Assembly: GCA_032164295.1 (NCBI GenBank)
Contig: JAJHTX010000010.1
Coordinates: 868,001-932,000, forward strand
DNA length: 64,000 bases
Reading direction: 5' to 3'
Origin: Inonotus obliquus
Taxonomy: Eukaryota; Basidiomycota; Agaricomycetes; Hymenochaetales; Hymenochaetaceae
Below are positions 24,315 through 35,620 of the stretch, piece by piece. The stretch's first letter is position 1, and each line of letters opens with the position of its first letter. The notes under the pieces are model-generated. The model worked only from the letters and a program-made list of their open reading frames with translations. It was not told where the DNA came from and searched no databases. A program made the translations under genes and the position numbers.

Positions 24315-27300
24315 CTAGCTCGCATTTTCCTGGCGATCACTGTCTCCTTGCCGCTCAGCATCCTTTTCCCTGCCGATTTCCCCTCTATTACCTCCATCGT
24401 CTTCCTGGAACTCCGTCAATTGTAAACTAGCCCTCTCGAACTCATACGGAAGCATAACAGCTCGGTCAATCGCGACAGGCATTTCGCGCTGTCGGCCTCG
24501 GACCATGACCACAGCAAGAATCAACTTCGAAGGCGTGGAAAGAGCACCCGAGAAGGCGTAATTTCCCTAATTTCGATTTCATTAGTTCTATGCAAATTAC
24601 TCCTGGAGGAAGAAAGTAGCATCGCAATAGTTATGGCTCAAATAACTTACGTCGGGAAAACCTAAACTAATCCCTACACCTGTGTAAGCTGAGACAGTCT
24701 CAAACACTGGATAACGCATATTTGCCATACATCAGCACCAGTCTCGGAAGAAAGAGAAAGCACAGACAAAGATGAAAATTGGTGAACCATTCGTGATTCT
24801 CGTCATCTTGAAGCTTATTGCGCTCAATAATAGAAATGACAAATGCGACAACAGCTAGCCACCAAATATCTACGCGCCGAAGTGGACGGTAGGTAAGTTA
24901 CCCGGAGAAGGGCGAGCAGCAGGATGACCCATTGAACGTACCGAAGGAGAGCTGCTTCCGCGCGTGCCACATTACGAATGTACCGTATGCCGATATGGTT
25001 TCTGCATTCTTCGCTGGCTTTTTGCTATTTTCATCTTCGTCGTCATCGAATACGCCCAGAGATCTTTCCTCGTAGACATTCGTGGCACGGATACTTGGAG
25101 CCGAAGAAATATCGTCAGATGGTCAGACTCGACTTTTTTGTCAAGATAATCATACCTCATGGTGATGGGAACTGGGTATACGCCTCAATAAAAACTTCAT
25201 TAACGAAGAAATGGGTGTACACTCACAGATACCGAGATACATTACAAATAGACAATATACCCTGGAAATTTCAAGGCTCGATCTGGCTCAGGAGATCTCC
25301 ATACATAGACGTAGAACTTACAGCATTGCAGGGGAGAGGCTTGACAACGCGGTCGTGCCGAATCCCGCGGCTCTGATAGATGTCGCCTGCAATACGCCAA
25401 TCGCAAACCGCACGCCCAGTGGAATTTCCTCGAAGGTCTCTGCGCCAATATTTAAAGTAAGGAAGAGTAGGTAATTGACTGCGCTGCAAGCAATGACTTA
25501 TAGTTCAGAATCCAAGAGAAAGTAAGGAGAGTGGCTCGAACAGACTACGCACTTCCACATGACAACTATCAGAAGAAGAATCCATGTCTGATGAGAAGGG
25601 AAAAGGTACAGGTAGCACCTGCGAGGGTGATCGAGAAGAAATTGGAGAGTCTCTTTGAGGCGCATGCTAGGGGAAAGTTTCATGATTGACCAGCTATGAG
25701 GCATGTTGTTAGCTATTCATGCGGATCGCTTGATGGTGCATGTAAGCTTACATAAAGAATCGGAGACTGACATTGCAGTACCGTAAGCTAAGTTATTATA
25801 GGATTGTATTAGCACGGACTCACAAGCAAGGCTAAAGATTCGTTTCTAGTCAAATAATAGTGGTCGGAAGGCCTGAAAGCGGTGTTACTCACGTATGCTA
25901 AATTTCCAGCCATGACCAGATAAGTGACCACCAATATTAACGGATACGCAGTTTGGAAAGGAACCATAGACTGATCGACCAGTGACATGCCGGAGGTCGA
26001 GTACGCAGATACAACTTGAAACACCGAAAACCAAGCTGGTGGAACAACCTGATGTATTTCAGGAGGGGATAGCGTGCTTGACCAGCGCGGGAGGGACATA
26101 TAAGGCACAATTACAATGAAAGCGATTATCTGCGTGACGAAATGGTACTGATTGGCGGTAGAAGGAAACTTATCACTATTAGATGTTATTAAGTCTCGAA
26201 AAGAATACGCACGATGGCGACTATCCACAGTAGAGCATTCAGCGCGCGATATTCCACTCCGCCTAATTCAGCTAGATCTTCCGCTGTCAGCCCATAGAAC
26301 TTCGAATTACGTCCGGTAAAAACCTGAAGTGGATCGAAAAAACGTTCTTTCGGTTTCATTCGCTAGTTTTCCCCGGGAATAAGGAATCAGCAACACGACG
26401 ACATTATAGAGTGCATACTCACAAGTAAGAACGCTTCTATTTTCTGAGATCTCTTACGGATATTCACGTATGCTGCTTTAATAAAGAGAAAAAGAAGAGT
26501 CGTTGGATACGGAAAACCTCCGAATCCCCTACTTTTCCATTTCGCATCAAGAGATGGAAGGGATTCCTGTCCACTTGATCCTCTGTATGAAGATATAAAT
26601 GTGGTATGACGCCGAAAGGGTATGGCTTCTGGCGGAGTGCCCTCTAGTACAACCATTGTCAGTACCGAAGTTATGCAACAAACGAGAGAAGCTGGACAGG
26701 GTGGGATGATGACTGAGGCGAAAAACCGTACCACCATTGTCATAGCCACATGACCGGCTGCGGTTTAAGGCTAGTTTGCGGTGACTATCATTGAGATGTT
26801 CGCGGGTCATCTCATCGGCCGGCTTTCGAGGCTCCACCTTTCTAGTATCCAGCGAGGACATGTGTTCCTCATTCGTGGGGATAGATACATGCGAATCCCC
26901 CATTAAGCGCACCTGTTCGACTTCGGGGGAGGCGCTTGGTCCGGCCTGGCTGAGGCGAGAAGGAGCTGAAGAGTGTCGCTTGGTGGCCTCAGGTACAGTA
27001 GCGTCGGTAGTTGATAGTCCCTGCTGACCCGTTTTATCCTCGTCCTCAGATTTGTCCCCCTCCTTTGGACCGCTGCGAGCGCGCAGCGGAAATGTGCGTC
27101 TCCTGACAACTCGTCCGACACGATGAAGCATCCCGCCTTTACCTTCTTCGAGGGCAGCTTCCCCAGCCCTACGCTTTGCCATCTCAGACTCAACGATGAA
27201 GTGTAGGTGATCATCAAAGAACCGTCTATGCGCACCCAAATACCAGTCCCTCAGCGTTGGTAAGAGTGGGTTAGAAGATATCGTCCTACCGGCGAATATA

Positions 27301-27731
27301 GACCATCACCCAGGAAATAACGGTCTATAATAACTATAGTCAGCATGGTCGTTTTCGCAGGTGTAGCAAATCCGTGCATACCTGATGACCAACGGAAGTA
27401 AAAAAGAGTACCAATGCTTGCTGAAAACCCGTAAGTGCACTGATGTCGACCGTGATCAATCCGCAGACAGTCGTGGCACTGAAGCAGATATAGAGTGAAT
27501 CAATATACGAGACATGCGTGGCACCGTTTGCAGCGTAGAATATCGCAGAAGATATTAACGGCGCGATAGTGCTGTCGTCAGAATTAGCAAATGCCAATCA
27601 GTGATGTGTTACCGGCAGTATCGAATGAATTGAACATGATCGGAAAAGCTAACTCACAAGTAGAGAAGGAGAACACGACAGAAGTTGAGGTTATTGGCGA
27701 TTTTCGACCATATGATGGAGGAGATAGCCAT
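24315..27731 (-). CDS. trk1: TRK-type potassium transporter
   Basis: Plasma-membrane K+ uptake protein of the fungal Trk/HKT family. Exon 1 (27658-27731) reads MAISSIIWSKIANNLN; an 86-bp intron follows. Next comes SSAIFYAANG with the first selectivity-filter segment SATTVCGLITVD, then TVISWVMVYIRR. A long hydrophilic loop (about 26550-27240) is rich in Ser and Lys, as in yeast Trk1. Then come GFGGFPYP, AELGGVEYRALNALLW and the second filter SAYSTSGMSLVDQSMVPF. HFLLDHPRR-type sequence LLDHPRRCYLYLFPSHQTW is followed by the third filter TSIRAAGFGTTALSSL, the tail motif NVYEERSLGVFDDDED, the fourth filter SAYTGVGISLGFPD, and GRQREMPVAIDRAVMLPYEF before the stop at 24315. All four filter glycines are present. 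About ten or more small introns break it. It looks intact. Confidence 0.88.
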
Positions 27732-28340
27732 TGCCTGCAACAAGGAGGCGATAGACACACTGGCAATTCATGTGTGCTCAAGGTGGCGTTGAAAAGTGGA
27801 TTATAAGTGAAGATCAAAAGGGGTAATTCTCGTCCTCGACTATTATGCTCCAAGCGGCATCTATTAGATAGTTTTCCCGATGACGGAGCTTTCTACATCT
27901 TTGCCTCTATGGCGATAGATACTGCGGTGGCGAATAGCCTCTGCTTGCACGTTCGTGGTCGGAGATGGAGCGTGGGAACTAAAGGAGAACTCTCTCATAC
28001 GTATGAGAAGCAACGAGCAAAACAAAATCGCCCGCCATGATTCTATGACCACCATAAGATCAGCCTCAGCCTGAGTCTGTTGTGGTCGATTACCGACAGA
28101 GTAAAGGACACATAAGAGTCGATGGTCATGTCTAGCTTGCGCTGGATAAACCCGGGCGTGAGAAACTACACACATGACTGTGGGAGAAGTATCGTATCGC
28201 GACCTTTCTTCTTATTGCATTCGAACAAAGACACAAAGTAGCTTTTATACAGAGTTACACCCGCTATGATTTTTCAAACACGAGAAAGTCAATACGCAGC
28301 ATTGCACTGCGCAGGACGAGACGACCAAAACGGGAACTTC
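27732..28340. other. Intergenic between trk1 and metallothionein 1
   Basis: No gene recognised. The region contains the trk1 promoter side (27732 upward) and the metallothionein 3' flank. Open frames on both strands are short and without recognisable motifs. Confidence 0.4.
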
Positions 28341-28669
28341 TCAACACGTACAACCGCCAGGCTTGTCCGCGCAGTTGCAATTTGCGCCTTGACCGCCACA
28401 GGTGCACTTCAGGTATTATCCATCAGATATTCCATCAGGTCCAAAGAAATCAGAGATAGAGTAACGGGAGTAACTTACAGCAGATGCATGGGACTTGTTG
28501 GGACAACCGGAGCAAGTGCACTCGTTCTTTGCGCAGGTGCAGCCGCTACCTCCTGGACCACAAGATCTGCGTAAAATGTCTTCGTTAAACATGTAACTCG
28601 AGGCCACATTACACGATCAGGATCAACGTACGTGCATTTACCAGTACTATCAGTACAACCGCAAGCCAT
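28341..28669 (-). CDS. Metallothionein-like protein, 63 aa, 15 Cys
   Basis: Three exons (28632-28669, 28479-28566, 28341-28406) with GTACGT and GTAAGT donors and exact phase closure. The protein starts MACGCTDSTGKCT and ends GGCTC. Its 15 cysteines lie mostly in C-x-C and C-x2-C pairs (positions 3, 5, 12, 15, 22, 24, 29, 31, 34, 43, 45, 52, 54, 61, 63), and there are no aromatic residues. This is the composition of fungal metallothioneins that bind Cu, Zn, Cd or Ag in the cytosol. The third exon supplies a second cysteine block that the 34/35-aa paralogues lack. Expression in response to metals is expected for the family but not shown by the sequence. Frames that read through the introns obscure the gene. 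Confidence 0.88.
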
Positions 28670-28753
28670 GTTTAAACTTGATGGAGTCGAGGGTGAAATA
28701 TGGTGATGGTTGATAGTGTCGGATGGCACTCATTCCCCTTCCCCTCTTGAATC

Positions 28754-28764
28754 GTTATATACGC
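28754..28764 (-). promoter_or_regulatory. TATA-like element of metallothionein 1
   Basis: GTATATAACG on the minus strand, about 90 bases upstream of the ATG at 28669. The spacing resembles that of the TATA elements of the other metallothionein genes in this cluster. Confidence 0.5.
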
Positions 28765-30469
28765 AGGACTGAAAGGGGAATTGTGACATCACATTCAACG
28801 TCATGAGGTAAGCTCCATCATAGGGCTGGCTACACTAATTGGTCATTGTTTCAGATACTCAATCGGGCGTGACCTCTATCAAAAGGGTCACGCAGGCAGG
28901 GAGTTCATTCTCGGTCGGAACTCAAACTCAGGTCAAGAGTAACGCGAGCGAGTGTCTGGTATGTTGACCGATTGCCGTATCCGGCCCCATCTCTTCTCGC
29001 CACTGTACACATGTGGGGGTGTGGGAGTGTTACATCTCGGTCTATTGCGACTGTCAAATCGCACCTTTGCACCACATAATTGCGCTGCACAAGAAGAACT
29101 GGGTATGAAAGGCAGTCCGAGTTTTATCCCTACACCCACACAAGCGGACACATTGATTAAAGATCAATTCAAACTGTTACGTACTGGTAACGGACATCCA
29201 AACAGATCCCACATTCACAAGTCACACGAAACGAGTGTCGTAACAGACACAATCCGTAAGATGTCTCCTTGGCTTGGATTCGTTGCATCCTAGCTCATAC
29301 TCTTTGTCCTGGTAGAAACTACCAAGGATTATTTTGTCAAAGGCTTATACGAATATCCAAATCATGGGTTTCGATAGAGGTAGAACACTGCCATTAGGGA
29401 ATCCTGATGGGGAAGAGAAGACATTGAGCTATCAAGGTTATCCCCTGTAATCACAGGCATCGATATTTTTTTATTTTTTTTAAATGTATTTATTACGCGC
29501 GTCAGTAATTCTAGTTACAAGTGCGCGGCAGACAAAATCTACGTGGTGGTGGGAACTCTAAGAGTGGTGAAGTAAGAAAAGCAGAGAAAAAGGTAGTAGT
29601 ATGGTGCTCTAAAGAAAGGACTAAAGGGCGCGACGCTGGGGAGGTAGCAGGCATCGATATACATGCACGACTCGCTAAACACGGTATTAACATACAGCTT
29701 CGCCCTGGAGAACCTGTTTTACATGTGGAAACTATGACACTCATTAGCTAGATTGCTGGAGAAATCTGAGGATTGTTGCCTGTAACACAATCAATGATTG
29801 CAAAGCGGAATTCGAGTTAGATGGCATAGTCCCGTTTAGCCAATTAGCAAGACTGTTCTCAATAGAAGGTAAACCCTAGTCTTGACTTTCAGCTTTACGC
29901 TGGTCTGTGAACGTCTACCGGAAGCGGTCGGAAAAAATGTATGATAAGGAAAGTCCTACATTTCCGTATTCTTGGGTGTAGCGAAGATGGATTCAGGGGC
30001 TGGGGTGATGGTTTTGTTCATTGATCAACAACTGGAAAATGGGGCCCACGGTGCTAGAGCGGTTCAACTTAGAATTTTGTACAGCGGTTATCAAAGACGA
30101 ACCCGAAAGAAGAAGAGATCAGTAATGGAAGAATGAAGACTTACTAAGAGCATCGGAAAAAAGAACTTGCATGCATACTTGGCACCTTCGGATTTGTAAC
30201 CCACTTAATCCGGTCGATGACGCCCGCTTCGTGGCCACAATCGCTTCGCTCAAATTCCGTCTGCGTCATCTAAGGCTAAGGGCCTATCGCCACTACCGCT
30301 TCATCATATTATACGATGGACCCCAGGGTGGAGTTGCGCCTTTGAAAGCTAAAAGGGCTGATGTCTGATTTAATCGGGTAATGAATCCGGGAATCGGAGG
30401 GCCAGAACTTTAGAACTTTGTAGCTGCACGCCTTTGGTAAGCATAGTTATCAAGGGTGCTTCTGGACAT
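28765..30469. other. Intergenic; no gene recognised
   Basis: About 1.7 kb without a convincing gene. An A/T-rich run lies at 29465-29485. A short block near 30070-30095 (AATTTTGTACAGCGG) resembles a piece of the metallothionein 2 3' flank (about 31190-31205). It may be a relic of a further duplication, but it is too short to be sure. Confidence 0.35.
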
Positions 30470-30678
30470 ACTGTAATGATGGGTCTAAAAGAAGCCATGA
30501 GAAGGAGGGATGCCGCTATGCTGGATTAACGGTTTTCAGTATAAGTGGCGGGCCAAGAGTTGTTCACTTACTGTATCAAGGATCCCAAGCCATTAATGTG
30601 TTAACAACGTGGGTTGGAATGTAACATGTGGTCTCGGTTAGGATAACATGGCTCCGGCCGTGCACCGGTCCAAAAAGT

Positions 30679-30688
30679 TATAAAGAGG
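30679..30688 (+). promoter_or_regulatory. TATA box of metallothionein 2
   Basis: TATAAAGAGG, 107-116 bases upstream of the ATG at 30795. The same element with its downstream GGCTCATTC is conserved in the inverted copy upstream of metallothionein 3. Confidence 0.65.
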
Positions 30689-30794
30689 GCTCATTCTAAA
30701 CACTTGGATCTCCAGCTTCCTGCACACGACTAGTCTCACCACCTCTACCACTCGTAAACCTCTCGTCGTTATCTCCACCTACAACAACTCAAGT

Positions 30795-30959
30795 ATGGCC
30801 TGCGGCTGCGCGTCTACCACCAATTGCACGTACGTTACAAGCTCATCCTATACACTGTTGATGATAAACTGACCTTTTGGACTATCCAGCGCATGCGGTC
30901 CCTCTGGTAGCGGTTGCTCTTGCTCGAAGTGCGATTGTTCTAACTGCTCCAAGGCTTGA
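30795..30959 (+). CDS. Metallothionein, 34 aa, 9 Cys
   Basis: Two exons (30795-30829 and 30890-30959) separated by a 60-bp intron with donor GTACGT and acceptor CCAG. The phases close to 34 codons plus TGA. Cysteines lie at 3, 5, 11, 14, 21, 23, 26, 28 and 31 (CxC, CxxC, CxC, CxC spacing). There are no aromatic residues, and the protein starts MACGCASTTNCT and ends SNCSKA. Short metallothioneins of this size are known in agarics and boletes. It is the paralogue of the 35-aa gene at 33635-33802 in the opposite arm of an inverted duplication. Metal preference cannot be read from the sequence. Confidence 0.88.
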
Positions 30960-31480
30960 TTGATCTCCAGGTAGGACTGTTCCTTTTCTCGACACTGCTG
31001 GGTGTTGAACACGTTGCTTATGTTACCCTTATATGTATCGCTGCGCACCCCAATTCCGGAACTTTACTGTATCTCGCACAGAACCATTGTGAATGTCTTC
31101 GTATAAACGTCGCCCTACCGATTTTATGTGTCGGTCGTGGTGGAGGCAAATTTAGAAAGTGTAGTAGCTCAGTAAACCCAATGTTGGTGTTTTGTACAGC
31201 GGTGCCGTCTGGTGAATTGAGTTTGATTTGAATGTATAAAGTATTCCGTTTGCTGCTTGACTCTTGAAAACGCGATAAGAAGGACTTGAAACCAGTGGTT
31301 ATGACGTAAACTTACTGTCCCAGATAACCTAGCACTCAGTGGCCGCGGACACCATCTTCGTCGGGATGGACCTTGGACTGGGGCGAATCCAGAGAAGTTC
31401 TTATCCCATTACCCTGCCTCATCTGCGCAAATATAGGAAGGATATTACGTGCAACTTCTCGCATTGAGCGTAATTAGGAC

Positions 31481-32979
31481 ATAATACACTGCTGGAGTGG
31501 AATGGTTGGTCAAAGCCTGAGGTTCAATCAGGACGACGGAGAAGTTAGAACGCGTCGGCTACCAGATCCCTTCCCGGCGGCATCATTCAGGCCAGGACTA
31601 AGCAAATAAATACAAATAAGCACAGCCTACTTCCTCACGCCTTGTCAACACAGTTTACCTTCTTTCCATCTCTCCGGCAGACGCATGTTAGCAAATTATC
31701 CCCAAGAGCATGTTTCGATGATACTGTATTTATGCGGTGCCTTCAATGAATACTGATGAGAGTATCTCCATTTGAAATGATTTCGGACTCACCAAAACAA
31801 CGCCCAGTATCACCGGGGCCCGCCTCACATGCTAGTGATATCTAATCCCCCCTCTCGGACAGTGCTTGCCTTCCTGTCCAGATCGGTGACCATGCACCGC
31901 CCAGTGTTGCTCACAAGTATGTGGCGCATACTGCTGATAGTACTGGGAAAATGTGCTCACAGCGAAGGCCTCAGCCACTCTCCTAGCTAATTGGCCACAC
32001 CACTCTCCTGATCTTCGCGCATGCATAAGCATGGATATTCACTCGACTCCATTGTTATTCCTTGAAAGACCACGTATAAAATAAGGACCACATATACTCG
32101 TCTAGATCTCATCTCTGTAGAAATAAAAATCTTATTGCAAGCAAGTACATGATCGGAATTAAGAGACTAGCATATTGTCAAGGCTTCAACGACTCCCCCT
32201 GGCTCACTTGATCGTTTAATTGGCCTAGATGGCACATAGTAATCATGCGTGCATTAGTTTACACAATAATATCAGCTACTGGCTTGATATCACCAATACA
32301 CAGCAAGTTGTGCTCTTTTCTGTCATGAGGTGTGGCCTTCGACAACTTGAAGCAATGGATACCAGACAGTATCCCTTTTCTTTCCTCAATGGTCAGCTGC
32401 TCTGACCGGACTTTGCTGCTCGCAGCTTCCAGCTCAGAGAGATTTAAAGGTGCATATCGAAGAAGTATTTACATGATAAATGCAGGTTCAGAAGGGAGCA
32501 TCGGATGTAGAGTATTCACGAGTGAAACGAAGACCTTTACTCAGTGTCAGCAAGGTGAGTACACATTTGCGAGAAGAATTGGGTCGTACATGGTCACAGA
32601 TCCGGACAGGAAGGTAGGCACTACCTGAGAGTTACAGATGGTGACATGGTGATGATGGTGTAGACAACCAGGAGCAGCATGTCGATAGTGGAGGCGTCGA
32701 AAATCAGTCAAACGGAGCTATTCTCATCCAAATTCATCAATCCGAAGGCACTGAATAAAATATAGGGTCGAAGCATGCTCTTCAGGACAATTTACCAACG
32801 TGCGTTTGCCAGAGATGAAGGAAGGTTCAGGGAAATATTGTAATCGTTGGCGCGGCGTGAGAAGTCACAGCAGGCTGTGCTTATTTATAGCTATTTGTTC
32901 GGTCCTCTCGCGTCTGGTCACGACGCGACGCATTCTCCTTCGTCCTGAACAACGAGTGCCCTCGACCAACAATTCCGCT
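31481..32979. other. Spacer of the inverted duplication; no gene recognised
   Basis: About 1.5 kb between the arms. Open frames at 31832-32032 (minus) and 32332-32628 (plus) have no recognisable motif. I see no transposon ends that would explain the inversion. Confidence 0.35.
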
Positions 32980-33634
32980 CTAACTGCGTAGCATTTCCCA
33001 ACTACGTTGAATGCGAGAATCCGCAGGTGAGGCAGGGGCCTGGGATAAGAACTTTCTGGATTCAGCCCTTTCCAAGGTTCATCGCGACGAAGATGGGACC
33101 AGTGGCCATTTATACTTGCGGGCATATCCACATGTTGGGAGACCGCGATATCGTTTACTGACTCGTTCCGTGTAACTCTATCCCAAGGCTTCCCATTGGG
33201 CATTAGTGATTCTACTAGGTTATGTGAGTTTACTAAGTTATCCGACCGATAATGAGTTTACGTGATAACCCCTAGTTCTCCTCCCGTTCTTGTCTCATCT
33301 TCAAGAGTCTAGCCTCGAAAACCACAAACAGTATACCTTATACATTCGATGCAAATATCAATACACCAGGCAGCCTCGCTATACAGTACTCCAACATTAA
33401 GTTTTCTGAGTTACTACGCTTCCTGAACATGCCTCCGCCACGACCGACATACAAAATTGGTAGGACGACGGTTAAACGAAGAGAATCACAATGTTTCTGC
33501 GTGAGACAGTGCAAGTCTGGAATGGGCACCAAATAAAACCGAGGGGTGCGTAGCGATACATATGAGGAAATCAAAAGCAACGTGTTCAACACCCATTAGT
33601 GTCGGAAAAGGAGAAAGTCCTACCTGTACATTTA

Positions 33635-33802
33635 TCAAGCCTTGTTGGAGCAGTTAGCGCAGTCGCACTTCGAGCAAGAGCATCCGCTGCCAGAGGGACC
33701 GCATGTGCTGTACAGTCCAAAAGGTCAGCTCAGCATCAACGGTGTGTAGGATTTGCTTGTAACGTACGTGCAAGTGGTGGTAGATGCGCAGCTGCAGGCC
33801 AT
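33635..33802 (-). CDS. Metallothionein, 35 aa, 9 Cys
   Basis: Two exons (33768-33802 and 33635-33707) with the same intron position and donor GTACGT as metallothionein 2. The protein begins MACSCASTTTCT and ends ANCSNKA. All nine cysteines stay at 3, 5, 11, 14, 21, 23, 26, 28 and 31. Changes relative to the 34-aa paralogue avoid every cysteine (G4S, N10T, A13T, S29A, and an inserted Asn near the C-terminus). This suggests selection on the metal-binding frame since duplication. A TATA element lies at 33907-33912. Confidence 0.87.
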
Positions 33803-33904
33803 AGTTATAAATGAGGATAACGACGGGAGGTCTGCGAGTGGTAGAGTTTGTAAGAGTATTCGTATGCCGGGGGGCTGGGGGATCCAACTGCAGAGAATGA
33901 GCCC

Positions 33905-33912
33905 TCTTTATA
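33905..33912 (-). promoter_or_regulatory. TATA box of metallothionein 3
   Basis: CTATAAAG on the minus strand about 105 bases upstream of the ATG, followed by the AGGGCTCATTC block that is conserved with metallothionein 2. Confidence 0.6.
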
Positions 33913-34110
33913 GCTTTCATGTTAGCACGGGCGGAGCCATGTTATCTCAACTGGGATCACATGTCACATTCTGACCCACGTTGTAAACATATCAGTGGCT
34001 TGGAATCAGATGGAGGTGCCTTGGTACAGTAAGTCAAGAGCTCGTGGCCCGCCTCTTGTACTGGAAACTGTTAATCCAGCATAGCGGCGTACCCGTTCTC
34101 ACGCCTCCTT

Positions 34111-34680
34111 TTGGACATCTCTTCTTGATGCGAATTTGATCCCGAAGCTCTTCCTGACCGTAATGGTCAGGAGGAGCATTGGTGAGCTGGATTTGGATAA
34201 GATTTCTATTGGTTCAATGATAGGGGAGAACTCATGTTTCAGTATGGATGTAAGGTATCCTATTCACTGAGTCGTGATTCTAGATCGGGATCTCTCTCAT
34301 GAAGTGGTGTGTTATTGTCAACACTTGCTCAGCTTCTGCGGCGAGTTTCGCTTCACTGCTTTCGGTGGCTCATCGGGAGAGCGAAAACAGCTCAGTAATG
34401 ACCGCTCGTTATACTTAGACGCAAAGATTTCATCAACTTCTCATATCAACACCAAATGGCATGGGGAGGGAACTTTCTAGAGACGGATCTCTCCATTGGC
34501 TTTACATATACAGTATACATACATCTTGAATTTGAACAGCGCGCGAAGCGTATCACCCCTTTGTGGTGCGGTGCGACTCTACTGAATAGTTAGTACTATT
34601 ATTGTTATCTTCTCCGGAACGGAATCATATCTTACCATTTCGTGGGTCTCGACTCTAGCTACCGCTATCTATTGTCCCGT
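34111..34680. other. Intergenic; no gene recognised
   Basis: Beyond the duplicated arm the sequence is unique. The open frame at 34274-34480 has no recognisable features. The last 100 bases are the 3' flank of metallothionein 4. Confidence 0.35.
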
Positions 34681-35016
34681 TCACTTTTTAACGGTACATG
34701 CACCCTTGACGTCGCCGCAGGCACAATTCGGCCAGGAGCAGTCCTCAGCCTTGGTTTCCTATGCAAGGCGCAGTCACGAGGATGAGTTAAATTAGGACAT
34801 AAATACCGCGAGCAGATGCGATGCGAGCCTACATACAGGTTTTGATTCATTGACGCATGAACCTGAAGAGGCACACGTGCTACATTTGCAGCTGTCGGAA
34901 CAACTCCTGCGGGAGATACGGCATTCGTCAGCACTTGTAACAAACGCAGCGCCCAAGTGATGAAGTGATGTGATGAAGAACTTGACGTACGAATGGGAGC
35001 AGCATTGACAAGCCAT
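34681..35016 (-). CDS. Divergent metallothionein-like protein, 57 aa, 12 Cys
   Basis: Three exons (34991-35016, 34837-34906, 34681-34758) with donors GTACGT and GTATGT and phase closure to 57 codons plus TGA. It starts MACQCCSHS. The middle block has C-x3-C-x-C-x2-C-x5-C spacing (SDSCKCSTCASSGSC). The last exon, rich in charged residues, reads ETKAEDCSWPNCACGDVKG and ends ACTVKK. The single Trp and the acidic linker set it apart from its three neighbours. Length and two-block layout recall the longer agaric metallothioneins. A TATA-like TATATATA lies at 35135-35142, about 120 bases upstream. Confidence 0.8.
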
Positions 35017-35134
35017 ATTTGATAGAATGGGAATGCAAGCGTGTTACCGTAAAGCTAACTGCGGCTGCGGAGGCGGAGGCGCTGAGGTGGATACGACGGG
35101 TATGTGGACTTCCCGTCTTGCATTGGTTTTGGTC

Positions 35135-35142
35135 TATATATA
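35135..35142 (-). promoter_or_regulatory. TATA-like element of metallothionein 4
   Basis: TATATATA about 120 bases upstream of the ATG at 35016, in line with the spacing in the other three metallothionein promoters. Confidence 0.5.
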
Positions 35143-35620
35143 CAAATGGGCTTTATCAGATAGGGGGATCTATCAATGTTCGTTTAATCGTTATCAGCCT
35201 TCACACAGAACACAAGCACGAGGCGTCCGAGTCACGGACATGAAAGAGGGTTCAAATGGTTTAGGACTCTGGTCTGGTCCGGTGGCCCGGTGAATCCGAA
35301 ATACCTTCCCTTCCTTCTCAGTCCTTCTCCCGTTGATAATGATTTGGTATCTAAATCCCTGGATCCTTGGCGTAAAGGCACTTGGTCAAAGCTTAACCTT
35401 TTCGATATTCTCCCCTTAATTAAAAGTCCGATTTTCTTCATCATCAATCGAATGCTGAATCGGAATACCGGACAGAGCAAGAGCAAGGCAAGGATACAGT
35501 ATCCACTTTATCTAGATTACAGGAATATTTCTAGGTAGGTTTATGTCAGGTATACGTAAAAGATGGTGAGGTGGAAGGCACTCCGCACGGTACTACAGCA
35601 TGATCCCCTACCACGAACAT
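35143..35620. other. Intergenic between metallothionein 4 and TRAPPC11
   Basis: No gene recognised; it holds the distal metallothionein promoter and the TRAPPC11 3' flank. Confidence 0.4.

Larger units (their letters stand above)
30470..31480 (+). repeat. Left arm of a ~1-kb inverted duplication carrying metallothionein 2
   Basis: The arm matches 32980-34110 in reverse orientation in several collinear blocks. These are the upstream block with GCTATGCTGGATTAAC (30515 vs 34080), the promoter TATAAAGAGGGCTCATTC (30679 vs 33895-33912), the metallothionein gene itself, a 3' block that would encode LPILCVGRGGG (31110-31150 vs 33435-33470), and a distal block around GTTCTTATCCCA (31397 vs 33045). 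The arms are diverged, so the event is not recent. Confidence 0.8.
32980..34110 (-). repeat. Right arm of the inverted duplication carrying metallothionein 3
   Basis: Reverse-complement counterpart of 30470-31480. Block order and spacing are kept: distal block at about 32990-33125, 3' block at 33340-33590, gene at 33635-33802, promoter at 33895-33970 and far upstream block at 33990-34110. Divergence between arms includes small insertions and deletions. Confidence 0.8.

Noticed and set aside
29521..29751. 76-aa open frame, basic, plus strand
   Set aside because: No homologous motif, no promoter-like context, and no splice evidence; not distinguishable from chance.
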